Of a stretch of DNA of 64,000 nucleotides, positions 37,425 through 48,126 are shown in pieces. A program made the position numbers and the translations under genes. The DNA is from Okeania sp034190295. Lineage in GTDB: Bacteria > Cyanobacteriota > Cyanobacteriia > Cyanobacteriales > Microcoleaceae. Each line of letters begins with the position of its first letter. Positions within the stretch are counted from its first letter, which is position 1. The notes beneath the pieces were generated by a model. The model ran no database searches. It had not been told where the DNA came from and saw only the letters and a list, made by a program, of their open reading frames with translations. The DNA is taken from positions 1 through 64,000 of the forward strand of contig JAXHSW010000001.1 in assembly GCA_034190295.1 (NCBI GenBank), in the 5' to 3' direction.

Positions 37425-38612
37425 TTTTCTTTACCAAAAAATAAAGTTTAAAGCTTCCCCTTGAAAGGGGATAAAAAAAAATAAAGTTCAATATTTCAAG
37501 CCTCTGACTTTCCTAGGTCATGCTGCGCAAACAGGCAGTAGAGAGGTACTGATAACTGATAACTGATAACTGATAACTGAAATGACCTCCTATTTTTTAC
37601 GAAAGCATTCTCTTTGCAACTCTTGTTTCCAAGAGAATATATAGAGTTACATATTTAAGAGAATTATCATGTCAATAAAATTAATATTTTTTTTGGTATA
37701 TTATCGATAGTTATTTACTATCATCAAGCAATAATTTTTTTCATAAAGCTCGGATATGCCAGTTTTTTATCTGTTTACTAAACTCTGGATTTTTTCAGAA
37801 ACTTGAGAGTAAAACTAAACTAGATATAGTACTCCTGGACTATACTAAGTTTTGAGAATAGCTTGGTTTGAATCTACATAAGTTACATCAGCTATTCCGC
37901 AAAAGCTAGCTATTAATTTCTAGAAATATTGAGTGAAATTATAATTACTCAAAATGTATATACATTAAAGGTTAAAAACAATTCACTATAGATATCAACA
38001 TTAAAGAAGACTTTCTATTGAATTCTCTTTCTAGCTAAAAGATATAAACAGTGCAGACACAGGATCTAACTAGGTAGTTGCGTTTTTTTAACTATTACTA
38101 CTTATGAGGGGAACCTTGGTCGAGTCAATTTTTGACAAAATAACTACTTTTAGTATTTGTATGTATTTTCATTCACAATACAAACAATCTTTTCTGCGTA
38201 AATGTGCAAAAATATACAGCTAAATTTTCACTTATAGCACAAAATATCACTATTCTCACACCGAGCAATAGAATCAAATCAAGTAAAGCAAAAATAGGTA
38301 AGCATTCAGCTATCAGATGCATGAAGATATTCAAGAAATTACTAAGGTTAGCTGAAGACATTTTTTTTATAAATTTTAATTCTCCTTGGAGATTAATTCC
38401 TCTTTTGAGCTGATAATGAGCTAATAACTCATAGCTGATAGCTGATAGCTGACGGCTGTTTGCTTACAAAAATAGACTCTTAGCAAGACAAGTTTTTCTA
38501 TATCTTCCATACCTTCTTGGTCAAAGTAATACTCGTAACTCAGTTCAGCATTATTTATATAGATATTGTCAAAATATTTCTCTTACAGCTTGCGAAACTT
38601 AATTTATCTTTG

Positions 38613-38819
38613 GTAAGCATTTCGGTCCGAATGCGGAGCTAACAGCTATTAACAGTCAGCTTTTAGCTGTTTCATAAATAATGAATATACACTTGTTTTG
38701 GTCAAGGTTAGTTTTTTTTCAATACTTTGAATTCTTTTTAAATCTCTCAATACTAATTCCTGCTATAAAGGCAATGAATTAATAGCTGATAGCTGATAGC
38801 TGACCGCTGAATGCCTTAC
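38613..38819. mobile_element. MITE family C element, different core
   Basis: GTAAGCATTTCGGTCC...GGAGCTAACAGC to AGCTGACCGCTGAATGCCTTAC. The core (TTTCATAAATAATG...) is unrelated to the 10546/17920 cores. Confidence 0.7.
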
Positions 38820-39142
38820 TATCTTTGTTGATTTCCGATGAATAGAATAGCAGTATTACAAACCATGAAAAGCTTAAGAATACATATTCTGAACTTTTAG
38901 GTTAACAATACTTTGAATCCATCTCAATAATGTCTGGGTTACAAATATAGCAAACTAAAACTTTAGTGTAAATATATAGTAAGTAAAATAATAAAAAGTT
39001 TTATTAGGTTTTGTCAACATAATTCATAATTCAGGAGTCAGGAGAAAATAATAGCGATCGTATATGATAATTAATTTTATTTTTTATTATTGGAGATGTC
39101 TAGTGATTGATAATTTCCTCTAATCTCAGTTCTATCAAATAC

Positions 39143-39664
39143 CTAAATTTTTGTAATCATTATTCGGTCTCCTACTTTCAAACCTAATTCCTTTGCACGT
39201 CTTCCCCGAACTTCAATTACTCGATCGACTAACACATCAGGTCCATAAGTAGGGCAAGGGTCGGCTAAACAAGGAGGGACATTTTCAGCGATCGCCTGAA
39301 CTATGCCAGAATTAATAAATATAATATCAAGAGATATAAGGCAATTTTTCATCCAAAACTTAACTTTCCGAGGCGGGTCAAAAGAGAATAACATTCCTCG
39401 GTCATCAGCAAGTTTAGTCCTATACATTAAACCTATTGCTTTCTCTTGAGGGGTTTTCGCCACCTCTAAATTAATTATCTGATTAGATATATGAGCTTTT
39501 GCCGTAATTGGTAATATTTGGCCTTGTGGAGATATTTGAGAATCTGATATATTTTGAGCCAGTGCTTGAGTATTAAAAACTTGAACAAATATTATTTGTA
39601 TCAAACAGCAAAGCAATAGAAATAAAATTATTCCAGACTTAAATAAACCAATTATGCGACCCAT
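39143..39664 (-). CDS. DUF192-domain secreted protein
   Basis: 173 aa from ATG 39664 (an upstream in-frame ATG at 39712 is less likely). The hydrophobic leader GIILFLLLCCLIQIIFVQVF and NTQALA indicate export. The DUF192 core is ITAKAHISNQIINLEVAKTPQEKAIGLMYRTKLADDRGMLFSFD...FWMKNCLISLDIIFI, then VLEV-type IEVRGRRAKELGLKVGD. Periplasmic; function of the family is unknown. Confidence 0.88.
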   Translation of the reverse strand: MGRIIGLFKSGIILFLLLCCLIQIIFVQVFNTQALAQNISDSQISPQGQILPITAKAHISNQIINLEVAKTPQEKAIGLMYRTKLADDRGMLFSFDPPRKVKFWMKNCLISLDIIFINSGIVQAIAENVPPCLADPCPTYGPDVLVDRVIEVRGRRAKELGLKVGDRIMITKI

Positions 39665-39850
39665 AATAAATTTTTTCTCAGATGTTCTATGTATGTATAT
39701 TTTATTCAGCAACGCCTAATTTTTTTGATACTTCATTAGACATATCCAATAATAAAAAATAATAACAATTATCCCACAAAAATCATCAATTCTTTCCCCC
39801 TACTCTCTACTCCCTATTTTCTGGAAATGTCTAATAGTTGTATTTGTATT

Positions 39851-40083
39851 GTAAGCAAACAGCCGTCAGCTATCAGCTATCAGCTTCTGAGATATATCTA
39901 TGTTTCTTGCCACAGAATTATATAGGTCTGTAACTAAAGTTTGCTGTTTTTGCATTTCAATTATCTAATAGTTCTAATAGTATAAGTTAAAAGAATGCTG
40001 ACTTCATTTATTAAAAAATACAGACTCGCTCTCACGCTAACTACTAATAGCTGTTAGCTCCGCATTCGGACCGAAATGCTTAC
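39851..40083. mobile_element. MITE family C element, different core
   Basis: GTAAGCAAACAGCCGTCAGC to GGACCGAAATGCTTAC. Sits downstream of the NblR-like gene. The core is unlike the other copies. Confidence 0.7.
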
Positions 40084-40182
40084 ATTATATAAATCAGTTC
40101 TAGTATTAGTTTTAATATCAATAAACAATTAGTATAGTTTTAATTCAAACAAATTTGAACTAGACAAATTTTTTCAAAGACT

Positions 40183-40878
40183 CTAAGTTTCCCTCAAAAC
40201 ATATCCAATACCACGGACTGTCTGAATTAATCTCTTCTCACCTTCTCGTTCAATTTTCAGCCGTAGATATCTAATATATACCTCAATAACATTAGACTCA
40301 CCCAAAAAATCATAACCCCAAACATTTTCCAAAATCTGTTCGCGACTCAATACTTCGCGAGGATGCTCCATTAAAAACCTTAATAACTCAAATTCTTTCA
40401 TAGTCAACTCAATACTACGACCATGACATAATACCCGCCTAGTAGCCAACTCTAATATTAAATTCCCAAATCTCAATTGGTCCTTTTCTGCTGCAGTGGG
40501 TTGTAAATAAAAACGGACTAATTTTAAGAATTCATCGCTGCGATAAGGTTTGAGAAAATAATCATCAGCTCCAGACTCCAGACAAGCAACTCGGTCGTCA
40601 ATTTGGTCACGGGCCATTAACAATAATATGGGCATATTATTACCCATTTCTCTCAGATGACTGCACAATGATAGTCCAGACTCACCAGCCAACATTCGGT
40701 CAATTACAATCAAAGCAGGTTTAATTTCTATTGCCTTGTGAAGACCCACGGTAGAGTTAGTAGCTACAATTGGATGATAGCCTGACTCTTCTAGATCCAA
40801 ACTCACATATTGGGCGAGAATTTCATCAGTCTCTATGAGTAAGACTGAACGATCTTGCTCTATAGTTAAGGTAGTCAT
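40183..40878 (-). CDS. nblR: OmpR-family response regulator, NblR-like
   Basis: 231 aa. Receiver domain with phospho-acceptor D60 (ALIVIDRM) and K110 (FLKPY), followed by a winged-helix DNA-binding domain (TMKEFELLRFLMEHPREVLSREQILENVWGYDF, RGIGYVL). The unusual VLLIETDEILAQ opening and C-terminus resemble NblR, which controls phycobilisome breakdown under nutrient stress. Assignment to NblR rather than another OmpR regulator is moderate. No histidine kinase adjacent. Confidence 0.75.
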   Translation of the reverse strand: MTTLTIEQDRSVLLIETDEILAQYVSLDLEESGYHPIVATNSTVGLHKAIEIKPALIVIDRMLAGESGLSLCSHLREMGNNMPILLLMARDQIDDRVACLESGADDYFLKPYRSDEFLKLVRFYLQPTAAEKDQLRFGNLILELATRRVLCHGRSIELTMKEFELLRFLMEHPREVLSREQILENVWGYDFLGESNVIEVYIRYLRLKIEREGEKRLIQTVRGIGYVLRET

Positions 40879-41241
40879 AGCAATATGATTTTAGTTGTGA
40901 GATATAGCGCTGTGCGCTGGCAACAGCTCCGGAAAGCAACAGCTCCGGAAGGGGGAATAAAAAACCGTTTGCGCAGCATGACCTAGGAATAATATAAGAC
41001 TTTTAGCTATTGGACAGTTCTTGTAATTTGTACATAAGCCAGCGTACATTGCTATTTTGGAGACTTTTGTTCTAGGGAATAGGGAAGAAACGAATATATA
41101 TATATGAATAAGATAACTGCTCTATTCTATTCTTTAAAGGAACACTTCAATTCTCACATCTGATTCGGTGATTGCTATATTTCTGTACAAAATTTATTAT
41201 ACTAAGCTCCTCTCATATAATCCCGGCAGATTGAAGTTAAT

Positions 41242-41339
41242 CTAGTGCAGGATGGCGGAAATAATTGACCAGTTACAAAATCGCGGGAACAATTACCAAT
41301 CAAAAATGATTGACTTTTGACTTCCGCGTAGCGGCACTA
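41242..41339. mobile_element. MITE family A element, short
   Basis: 98 bp, CTAGTGCAGGATGGCGGAAATAA to GACTTCCGCGTAGCGGCAC; inverted relative to the other copies and about 65 bp shorter inside. It ends 37 bp from the nadK stop codon. The rest of 40879-41375 is non-coding. Confidence 0.8.
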
Positions 41340-41375
41340 TCATTGAGAATTGTGAAAAATAAATACCAGGCTAAT

Positions 41376-42293
41376 TTAAGGCAATTCCACAGAAGTTGGC
41401 TTGGCAATGTGCGGTAGTCCCCATCCCAATTTCTCGCGCAGAACATGGAAAAACTCCGGTGCCTTGAGTCGGATGAAACGTGCTTTATAATGCGATCGCT
41501 TCACTCGTACTCGGTCCTCTGGCAAGACATAACATCCTCCATTACCGTCTACAACCATCATCATACGATTTGGACTAGCAGGGAAAACAGTTACTGGTTC
41601 AGTATCAGCAAAAACCAAAGCACGGGATGCTAGAGAATGGGGACAAATAGGTGAAAGCTCCAAAACCGGAACTCCGGGAGTAATAACAGGACCACCTACT
41701 GATAAAGAATAAGCAGTAGAACCAGTAGGAGTAGAAATAATAATACCGTCTGCTGCAATATCTATAGGAGCGTGCCGACCAATTTGAATTTCAAAATGGC
41801 ACATACAGGTCATAGGTTCCCGATGTAAAACCATTTCATTTAGACACAGAGCTTCCCATAATAATTCATTATCTCGGAACAGACGTACTTCTAGCATTAT
41901 CCGTTCTTCTATTTCATAGTTTCCTGCTAATACTTGTTCGATAGCTGGATATAACTGATTGACAAAAGTCTCAGTCAAGAAACCCATGTGACCTGTATTG
42001 ACGGTTAATACTGGAATATGGGAAGGTGCCACTTGACGAAATGCAGATAAAACTGTACCGTCCCCTCCTAAGACAATAGCAAATGTCATGTCTGTGGTAA
42101 AACCAGGGGGGACTAATTGGTTTATAGAAGTATGACATAAAGGACGTTCTAGGCTGGGATAACCTAAAATTCCTCCCGATCCATTGTTGATGTGAATCTC
42201 ATGGCCATCAGCTTTAAGCTTGTCTTTTAACTCATTAGTTATGCGACAAGCTATTGGTTTGGCATCGTTATAAATGATTCCTATTTTTGACAC
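41376..42293 (-). CDS. nadK: NAD kinase
   Basis: Phosphorylates NAD to NADP. 305 aa: GGDGTVLSAFR with catalytic Asp, NTGHMGFL, LNEMVLHRE, and TPTGSTAYSLSVGGPVITP. Cyanobacteria usually have two NAD kinases, and which one this is cannot be told here. Starts 33 bp after the end of ycf39 on the same strand, so probably co-transcribed. Confidence 0.95.
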   Translation of the reverse strand: MSKIGIIYNDAKPIACRITNELKDKLKADGHEIHINNGSGGILGYPSLERPLCHTSINQLVPPGFTTDMTFAIVLGGDGTVLSAFRQVAPSHIPVLTVNTGHMGFLTETFVNQLYPAIEQVLAGNYEIEERIMLEVRLFRDNELLWEALCLNEMVLHREPMTCMCHFEIQIGRHAPIDIAADGIIISTPTGSTAYSLSVGGPVITPGVPVLELSPICPHSLASRALVFADTEPVTVFPASPNRMMMVVDGNGGCYVLPEDRVRVKRSHYKARFIRLKAPEFFHVLREKLGWGLPHIAKPTSVELP

Positions 42294-42326
42294 TCGAAAA
42301 AATCTAGTTCAGGGTGGTTAGAAACT

Positions 42327-43304
42327 TTAGAAAAAGAAAGGTTTATTCTTGGAAGTTGATTTTCCTAATTTTGCTTGCTCGTACTCTATTTCTTTCAACT
42401 TTTTCATAATCCGACTATAGTATTCTTGCAAATAAGATTCTAGTGTGGTTATTTCTTCTGGATTAATGCCAAATACAGGATAAACATCATCCATTGAAGC
42501 TGTTAAAGGTTGACTGTTGGCTAATACTTCTGCAAAAGCTAGTCTATCTGAGACATTCCAACCCCATTGAAATAACCTAGTAAGCTGACGGAATGTACGC
42601 AATAAGTTAATGTTAGTACGGGTTATTTTAGCCTTTTCACCAGACAGTCTTTCACACATCCGAATAATTTCACTGGCATCCCAAGCACGGGGACCTACTA
42701 CTGGAAAGCTTTGATTTTCTGTTTCGGGAACTGAAATAGCACGGATAGCAAACTTAGCAATATCTTGGGTATCCATATATGCAATGGCTGTTCCTTGACC
42801 GGGAACCCAAACTGCTTGCTTATCTAAAATTGGCACTGCATACTGGCCAATTAATCCTTGTAAAAAACCACAGGGTTTTAATATGGTGTATTTTAAGCCA
42901 GATTCAGCAATAAAAAGTTCTGTACATCGCTTAATTTCTAGGAGAGGGACTTGGGGGTATTTCTCTGCATTTAAAAAGGAGAAAAATACGAAGCGTTCTA
43001 CACCTTTAGCTACTAGAGCTTGAATTAGTGCTACTTTTCCTTCCCAGTCTACCTGTTTAATACTCAGAGAGTCTGTTGGTCTAGAAGTTGCAGCATCAAT
43101 CACTGCATCAATTCCTTCCAATGCTGGTAGTAGAGTTTTTGGCTTACAGAGATTTCCTCCTACTAATTCAGCTCCCCACTCTTTTAAAAAAGATGCTCTA
43201 CTATAGCTTCTGATTAAGCAGCGTACTTCATATCCTTCGTTTAGGGCACAACGTACTATTTGTCTACCAAGAGTACCAGTAGCCCCGACGATTAATAGTT
43301 TCAT
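42327..43304 (-). CDS. ycf39: Ycf39-type NmrA-like protein
   Basis: 325-aa atypical short-chain dehydrogenase: Rossmann GATGTLGRQIVRCAL, GNLCKPKTLLPALEGIDAVIDAATSRP, and FVFFSFLNAEKYPQVPLLEIKRCTE. Ycf39 acts with HLIPs in photosystem II reaction-centre assembly and chlorophyll delivery; an hli gene lies elsewhere in the window. Downstream of petM, an arrangement seen in other cyanobacteria. A lysine-rich C-terminus is normal for the family. Confidence 0.93.
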   Translation of the reverse strand: MKLLIVGATGTLGRQIVRCALNEGYEVRCLIRSYSRASFLKEWGAELVGGNLCKPKTLLPALEGIDAVIDAATSRPTDSLSIKQVDWEGKVALIQALVAKGVERFVFFSFLNAEKYPQVPLLEIKRCTELFIAESGLKYTILKPCGFLQGLIGQYAVPILDKQAVWVPGQGTAIAYMDTQDIAKFAIRAISVPETENQSFPVVGPRAWDASEIIRMCERLSGEKAKITRTNINLLRTFRQLTRLFQWGWNVSDRLAFAEVLANSQPLTASMDDVYPVFGINPEEITTLESYLQEYYSRIMKKLKEIEYEQAKLGKSTSKNKPFFF

Positions 43305-43419
43305 AAACAGTTTTTTAATTATATTAAAGATTCTTTATCACTCTATCAAACTTCTCTCATTTTTTTACAAAACTTAATATTTTGAGTTAAACATAGTTGA
43401 GTTTACATTTTTTTGAAGA

Positions 43420-43455
<36 letters not shown>

Positions 43456-43706
43456 AAAATGCTTATGGATAGGAGGGCGAGGTGCCGCTCCGCGTCTACT
43501 CACCCCAAACAATTTTGAGTACTTCCGTTGACGGTGGGGTATTAAACCCATAAGGGAAATGATAAATCTATATACCATAAAATTTATAGAAAGTAAATAC
43601 CACCATAAGCATTCCCCACTAGATAAAAATTAATGAGGAAATGCTCCTGTTGTGTAAAGTTCAGTCAGCTAAGGGATAGTATTACTTTAAACATTGGGAA
43701 ATTTGA

Positions 43707-43808
43707 TTATTCGCCACCTTGTAATTTAAGTAATAGGAAACCTCCTGCTAAACCAATCAGAATCACAGAAAAAGACAAAATAGCTGCATTGAAAATCTCA
43801 CCACTCAT
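43707..43808 (-). CDS. petM: Cytochrome b6f complex subunit PetM
   Basis: 33 aa, MSGEIFNAAILSFSVILIGL followed by AGGFLLLKLQGGE: one transmembrane helix, exactly the size and ending of PetM (subunit VII). It sits in the thylakoid cytochrome b6f complex between the photosystems. Upstream of ycf39 by about 400 bp. Confidence 0.95.
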   Translation of the reverse strand: MSGEIFNAAILSFSVILIGLAGGFLLLKLQGGE

Positions 43809-43906
43809 ATTCTAAAAATACTCCTAATGTAATTTGTGATATATATTTTAAGACATTATGACTACTCCCCAAACTAAAGTCATAAGTATTCTTCAGCACA
43901 ATAAAT

Positions 43907-44974
43907 ATGAAAATACCAGCAACAGAAATAGAAAATACAAATCCTCGTTTAGCAGTGACAGTTGGAGACCCTGGGGGTATAGGACCAGAAATAATTCTTA
44001 AAGCTTTAGCAGACCCGACTGTTACAGAAAATTGTGACTTGACAATTATAGGCAGTCATCGCATTTTGGAACAAACCTACGAAAAACTATCTCAACTATC
44101 GAAAAAAACTCAATCGCAACAGTTACTTGTCAAATGGGAAAATTTAAAAATTTTAGATGTAGAGTTTAATGGAAAATTAGAAAATATCTTTCTCGGCAAA
44201 GGTAATGCTGTGAGTGGAGAAGCTAGCTTTTGTTTCCTGGAAACAGCGATCGCTCAGACTTTAGCCGGACAATTTCAAGGTATTGTCACTGCTCCTATTT
44301 CCAAAACTTGCTGGCAGATGGCCGATCGTAAATACCCTGGTCAAACTGAGCTTTTAGCAGAAAAAGCAGGGGTAGAAAAGTTTGGGATGCTATTTTTTGC
44401 GCGATCGCCCCACTGTAATTTTGTACTCCGCTCCCTTTTAGCTACCACACATATACCATTATGTCAAGTTCCAAAAGCTTTAACGCCAGAATTGCTGAGT
44501 TGGAAATTAGAATTACTTATAGAAAGTTTACAAAAAGATTTTGGGATTTCTCGGCCAAAAATTGCTGTTGCTGGTTTAAATCCTCACAGCGGAGAAAATG
44601 GACAATTAGGAACAGAAGAGCAAGATTGGCTCATTCCTTGGTTGGACAAACAACGCGATCGCCGACCGGACATACTGTTAGATGGGCCAGTGCCACCGGA
44701 TACGATGTGGGTAAAACCAGGTCAAGCTTGGCTAGGTTTAGCAGCTAAAACTTATGATGCTTATTTGGCGCTATATCACGACCAAGGTTTAATTCCAGTT
44801 AAGTTAATGGCTTTTGATTTAGCAGTGAATACTACGATTGGTTTACCATTTGTTCGTACTTCTCCCGATCATGGTACAGCTTTTGATATTGCAGGTCAGG
44901 GTATTGCTGATGCTACGAGTATGAAGGCAGCAATAAAGTTAGCTAAAGAATTGATATTACAAAGAAGTTATTAA
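43907..44974 (+). CDS. pdxA: 4-hydroxythreonine-4-phosphate dehydrogenase
   Basis: Pyridoxal 5'-phosphate biosynthesis (DXP-dependent route). 355 aa: VTVGDPGGIGPEIILKAL, TAPISKTCW, GHTE-type YPGQTELLAE, AGLNPHSGENGQLG (metal His) and the final YHDQGLIPVKL / VRTSPDHGTAFDIAG. Divergent from petM across 98 bp. Confidence 0.95.
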   Translation: MKIPATEIENTNPRLAVTVGDPGGIGPEIILKALADPTVTENCDLTIIGSHRILEQTYEKLSQLSKKTQSQQLLVKWENLKILDVEFNGKLENIFLGKGNAVSGEASFCFLETAIAQTLAGQFQGIVTAPISKTCWQMADRKYPGQTELLAEKAGVEKFGMLFFARSPHCNFVLRSLLATTHIPLCQVPKALTPELLSWKLELLIESLQKDFGISRPKIAVAGLNPHSGENGQLGTEEQDWLIPWLDKQRDRRPDILLDGPVPPDTMWVKPGQAWLGLAAKTYDAYLALYHDQGLIPVKLMAFDLAVNTTIGLPFVRTSPDHGTAFDIAGQGIADATSMKAAIKLAKELILQRSY

Positions 44975-45418
44975 TAGAATTGTTTCTGCAATAGTTGACT
45001 TAGTGAATCTAGAATCTAAAATATACAAATAGGAGGTATAAAAAAGCTGACAAATTTGATGGTCAAGCAAATATACCTACTAATATCATTTTAGTTAACT
45101 CTCATATCATGTATCTTTCATAAATGCCCACAATAAAAATTTTAGGGAACAGGGAACAGGGAGAAATTTATCAGAAAAAACATTTTTACCCTTAGCTAAT
45201 TAATGAGACTTGATATCAGGTCTATGGAGTGAAATGTAAATGTGGCTCGCGCTTACTGCTAAGGTTAAATGATTGGCTTTTACCCATATTTTTAATTCTA
45301 TAAAGCTGAATGCTGACCGCTGAATCCTGACAAAATTATTACTCCTAAATAAGCCTATTAAGCAATGAGTTAACAAACAATAAAATGGTAAAAAAATTAA
45401 AATTTATTGTAGACAACT

Positions 45419-46213
45419 TTGAAAACTATATCCTTTACTATCCAGGGAAAAATGGATTATGAAACTTTAGGAAAAGCAGGAGGAATTAGCACAACTCCTG
45501 GCACACCACAATGGGCACTTGCTATTAAGTTAAAACTACAATCTGTTCTGAAAAAAGATGTAGTTGTTAATGAGGAACAATTAAAGGCATGGCGTGAATT
45601 AATGAAACAACCAGCCGCTTATCAACAATTACTTGATGAGCAAGGAAAACCATTTAATAGCTATGAAGAATTATGTCGTGCTCAACCACCTTATGGATTA
45701 GGTTGCGAAGCTAAAGAAATTGAAGAATTAATTAGCAGGTTAGAATCAACTGGAACTAAAACAATTGATACACCGGAAGACCCGGTTAAAGATTTAGGAA
45801 ATCCATCAAATTATTTTCATAAATTCTCTAAACTTGTGGAAGCTTGTCCGGATAATCAAGCTTTAAATGCACCGAAAATAGGAGAGATTTTGGATTATGC
45901 TCATAGCACTGCTCAACTATGGAGAAAAAGATGGGAACATTTAGGATGGTTAGAACAATCAAAAAGTAGTGGAAGAGGTTTTTATCAAATTACTGAATCA
46001 GGAAAAAATGCGGTTAAAAATTGGTTAGAGCAACAGCCAGAAGGTAAGTTGAATGAAGAACTTTGGGTAGTAGTTCCTAAAAATCCTAAAAAGGCTGCAG
46101 AAAAATTGATTAAGTCGTTTAAAGATGAAGATTTAAGGGATATTTACAAACTAATTGGAGAGTCTTTTAGTCAAGAGTTAACTGTATTTCATTCAGATTC
46201 AGAGATGGAATAA
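45419..46213 (+). CDS. Conserved hypothetical with winged-helix-like centre
   Basis: 264 aa, soluble. The N-terminal block (LGKAGGISTTPGTPQWALAIKLKLQSVL...QLKAWRELMKQPAAYQQLLDEQGKP) resembles, from memory, unnamed proteins of filamentous cyanobacteria. Residues about 150-200 (APKIGEILDYAHSTAQLWRKRWEHLGWLEQSKSSGRGFYQITESGK) look like a winged helix-turn-helix. The C-terminus is acidic. The start is TTG 45419 or ATG 45452. It lies 1.4 kb before the truncated ATPase; a functional link is possible but not shown. Confidence 0.65.
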   Translation: MKTISFTIQGKMDYETLGKAGGISTTPGTPQWALAIKLKLQSVLKKDVVVNEEQLKAWRELMKQPAAYQQLLDEQGKPFNSYEELCRAQPPYGLGCEAKEIEELISRLESTGTKTIDTPEDPVKDLGNPSNYFHKFSKLVEACPDNQALNAPKIGEILDYAHSTAQLWRKRWEHLGWLEQSKSSGRGFYQITESGKNAVKNWLEQQPEGKLNEELWVVVPKNPKKAAEKLIKSFKDEDLRDIYKLIGESFSQELTVFHSDSEME

Positions 46214-46802
46214 TAGCATTTATCAAAAACTTTTCTACACTTTCTTAAGTAGGGGAGTAAGGGAGTGGGTAGGGACGTTGCATACAACGTCCGTACAGGG
46301 AGAGACAAACATCAAAATAATTAGTATTAACTGGCTAATAATTAGGAAATTAGTTATTAAACTTGTGTTAATTACTTAATAACTGAAGTTTCAGCCAAGT
46401 ATAGCATTAATGCACGGGAATTGGTATAAGAATTTGTTTTTGGTTATTAGTAGATTGCCTAATCTATCAATGTCAGGGTTTAATAGTATAAATTAAGAGT
46501 TAAATTTTTTTATCCTTTAAGGTACTTTAATAATACTGAAAAAAATAAAAGGTTGTTTTTGAGGATGTTATTAATGTTAAAAGTAGTCCTAAGCTGTACG
46601 GAATAAATAAATTATTTAATCAATGAAAATAGGAGTTTTTCATCTGAGTAAATGTTCTTCAGGAAATAGTTATAGGGATTACTTTTAACGTAAGGATTCA
46701 GCCGTCAGCTATCAGCTATTGCTTTTAGTTTTAGATAAAAGCTTTACTAATTGAGTCAGATTTAAATCTTACTATAAAAACTGGGTTGATAATCTATATT
46801 AA

Positions 46803-47347
46803 TTAGGGTTTGCATAAGGAAAGTATTTTTGCTCTTTGTAGGAGACAGGAGACAACCCACCCGCGGGCTCCGACCGTGGAGGGGAAGACAAGAGAAATGG
46901 GAATGAACGAGGAAGTAGGAGTAAGAATTGTCCCAAGATTGTTCTGCCCAACTATGTGCCTAAAATACGCTCCTTTTTGAGCGTTTTAAACGCGATCGCA
47001 GGTACTTTTTTTGACCCAAAAAAGGCACTTTTTTTATCTGTCAATGCTTTTAGATTTAATGAGCAGAGCAATAATTAGGGAATGCTCTCAAAAGTCTTTT
47101 TGCTCTTTGTAGGAGACAGGAGACAACCCACCCGCGGGCCCCTCCCAGGAGGGGAAGACAGGAGAAAATGGGTACTTATAGGAGGTAGGAGTAAGAATTG
47201 TAAGAATGATTTTTCTGCCCAACTATGCACCTAAAATACTAACTTTTTGAGGGTTTTAGACTGAAAACCAGGCACTTTTTTCGACCAAAAAAGGCTAAAA
47301 CTTTTATCTGTAAATACTTTTAGATTAGATCGGTAGAGCAATAATTA
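46803..47347. mobile_element. MITE family D, two head-to-tail copies
   Basis: Copy 2 (46803-47076) and copy 3 (47075-47347), period 272, share the junction AATTAGGG. Both have TTTTTGCTCTTTGTAGGAGACAGG, GGGAAGACA, AAAATAC(G/T) hairpins and TTTTAGATT ends like 20159-20430. The rest of 46214-47607 is repeats, including a GTAGGGACGTTGCATACAACG palindrome at about 46268. Confidence 0.8.
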
Positions 47348-47607
47348 AAACCCCCTCATAATATCTGAGAGCTAATAGCTGTTTGCACAGCATTCCGCAG
47401 GAAATACTTACCTTTTAACTGGGGTATTTTGAGTGAAATAAATTGTGTCATACTTGAATAGAAATTTAACTTATCCGAAAATTAATAAATAAGTAATGAG
47501 CAGCTTCTACTTTAAAAATTTAGGTATATTGGTAGTTTAAATTCTGTGGAGATACTCTATTCTAAGTTGTCATTTCAGTTATCAGTTAGCCTCCTGGTTC
47601 GTAAATT

Positions 47608-48126
47608 ATGCCGGAAGATGCAGGAAAGAAAAGACATATTAAAAAGTTTTTACAGCAAATTCAACCAGGAGAAGGTTATGTGGAAAATATTTGGGTTGAG
47701 CGTGATGTAAGATTACCAGGGAAAGAAGGTGAAGGTTATACTACAGCTAAAAGTTTATCTGGCAAGTCCTCAATATCAAATATAACGGAATTGCTTCTAG
47801 ACGATCTTGAATATACTTTTTGTGATAGGTCTTTTACATTTAGATTTGTGGCGGCACTTCTTGGCAGTGGTAAAACTTCCCTATTAACTTATTTACATGA
47901 ATTAACAACAACTCAGTCAAATTATGAAAAACATTCTGTAGTTATTCAGTTTCCTCTTTCTGATTTACGGACAGTTGGTAGTAGTCATAATTTCAGTATT
48001 AAACTTTATTGTTATATTTTAGGAGATACTTTTTGGCAATTAATACATAATCAAAAATTATTGCCAGAGGTGAAAGAAGTTGCTAAAATCATCTGGTATC
48101 CGATCTTAAGTTTAGCGATAATGTAA
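47608..48126 (+). pseudogene. Truncated P-loop ATPase
   Basis: 172 aa with a Walker A motif AALLGSGKTSLLTYLHEL near residues 89-106 and a plausible following strand (HSVVIQFPLSDL). No Walker B or sensor region follows: the frame ends at 48126 just before the tandem array. A stop-free alternative frame continues as VSDLKFSDNVKAKLQIKLDNE. The start abuts a CAGTTAT heptamer repeat. It resembles the front of a STAND/AAA-type ATPase whose remainder was lost or replaced by the array. Confidence 0.65.

Noticed and set aside
42327..43304. HetN-like short-chain dehydrogenase linked to HetR signalling
   Set aside because: The sequence is Ycf39-type, lies downstream of petM, and contains no RGSGR.
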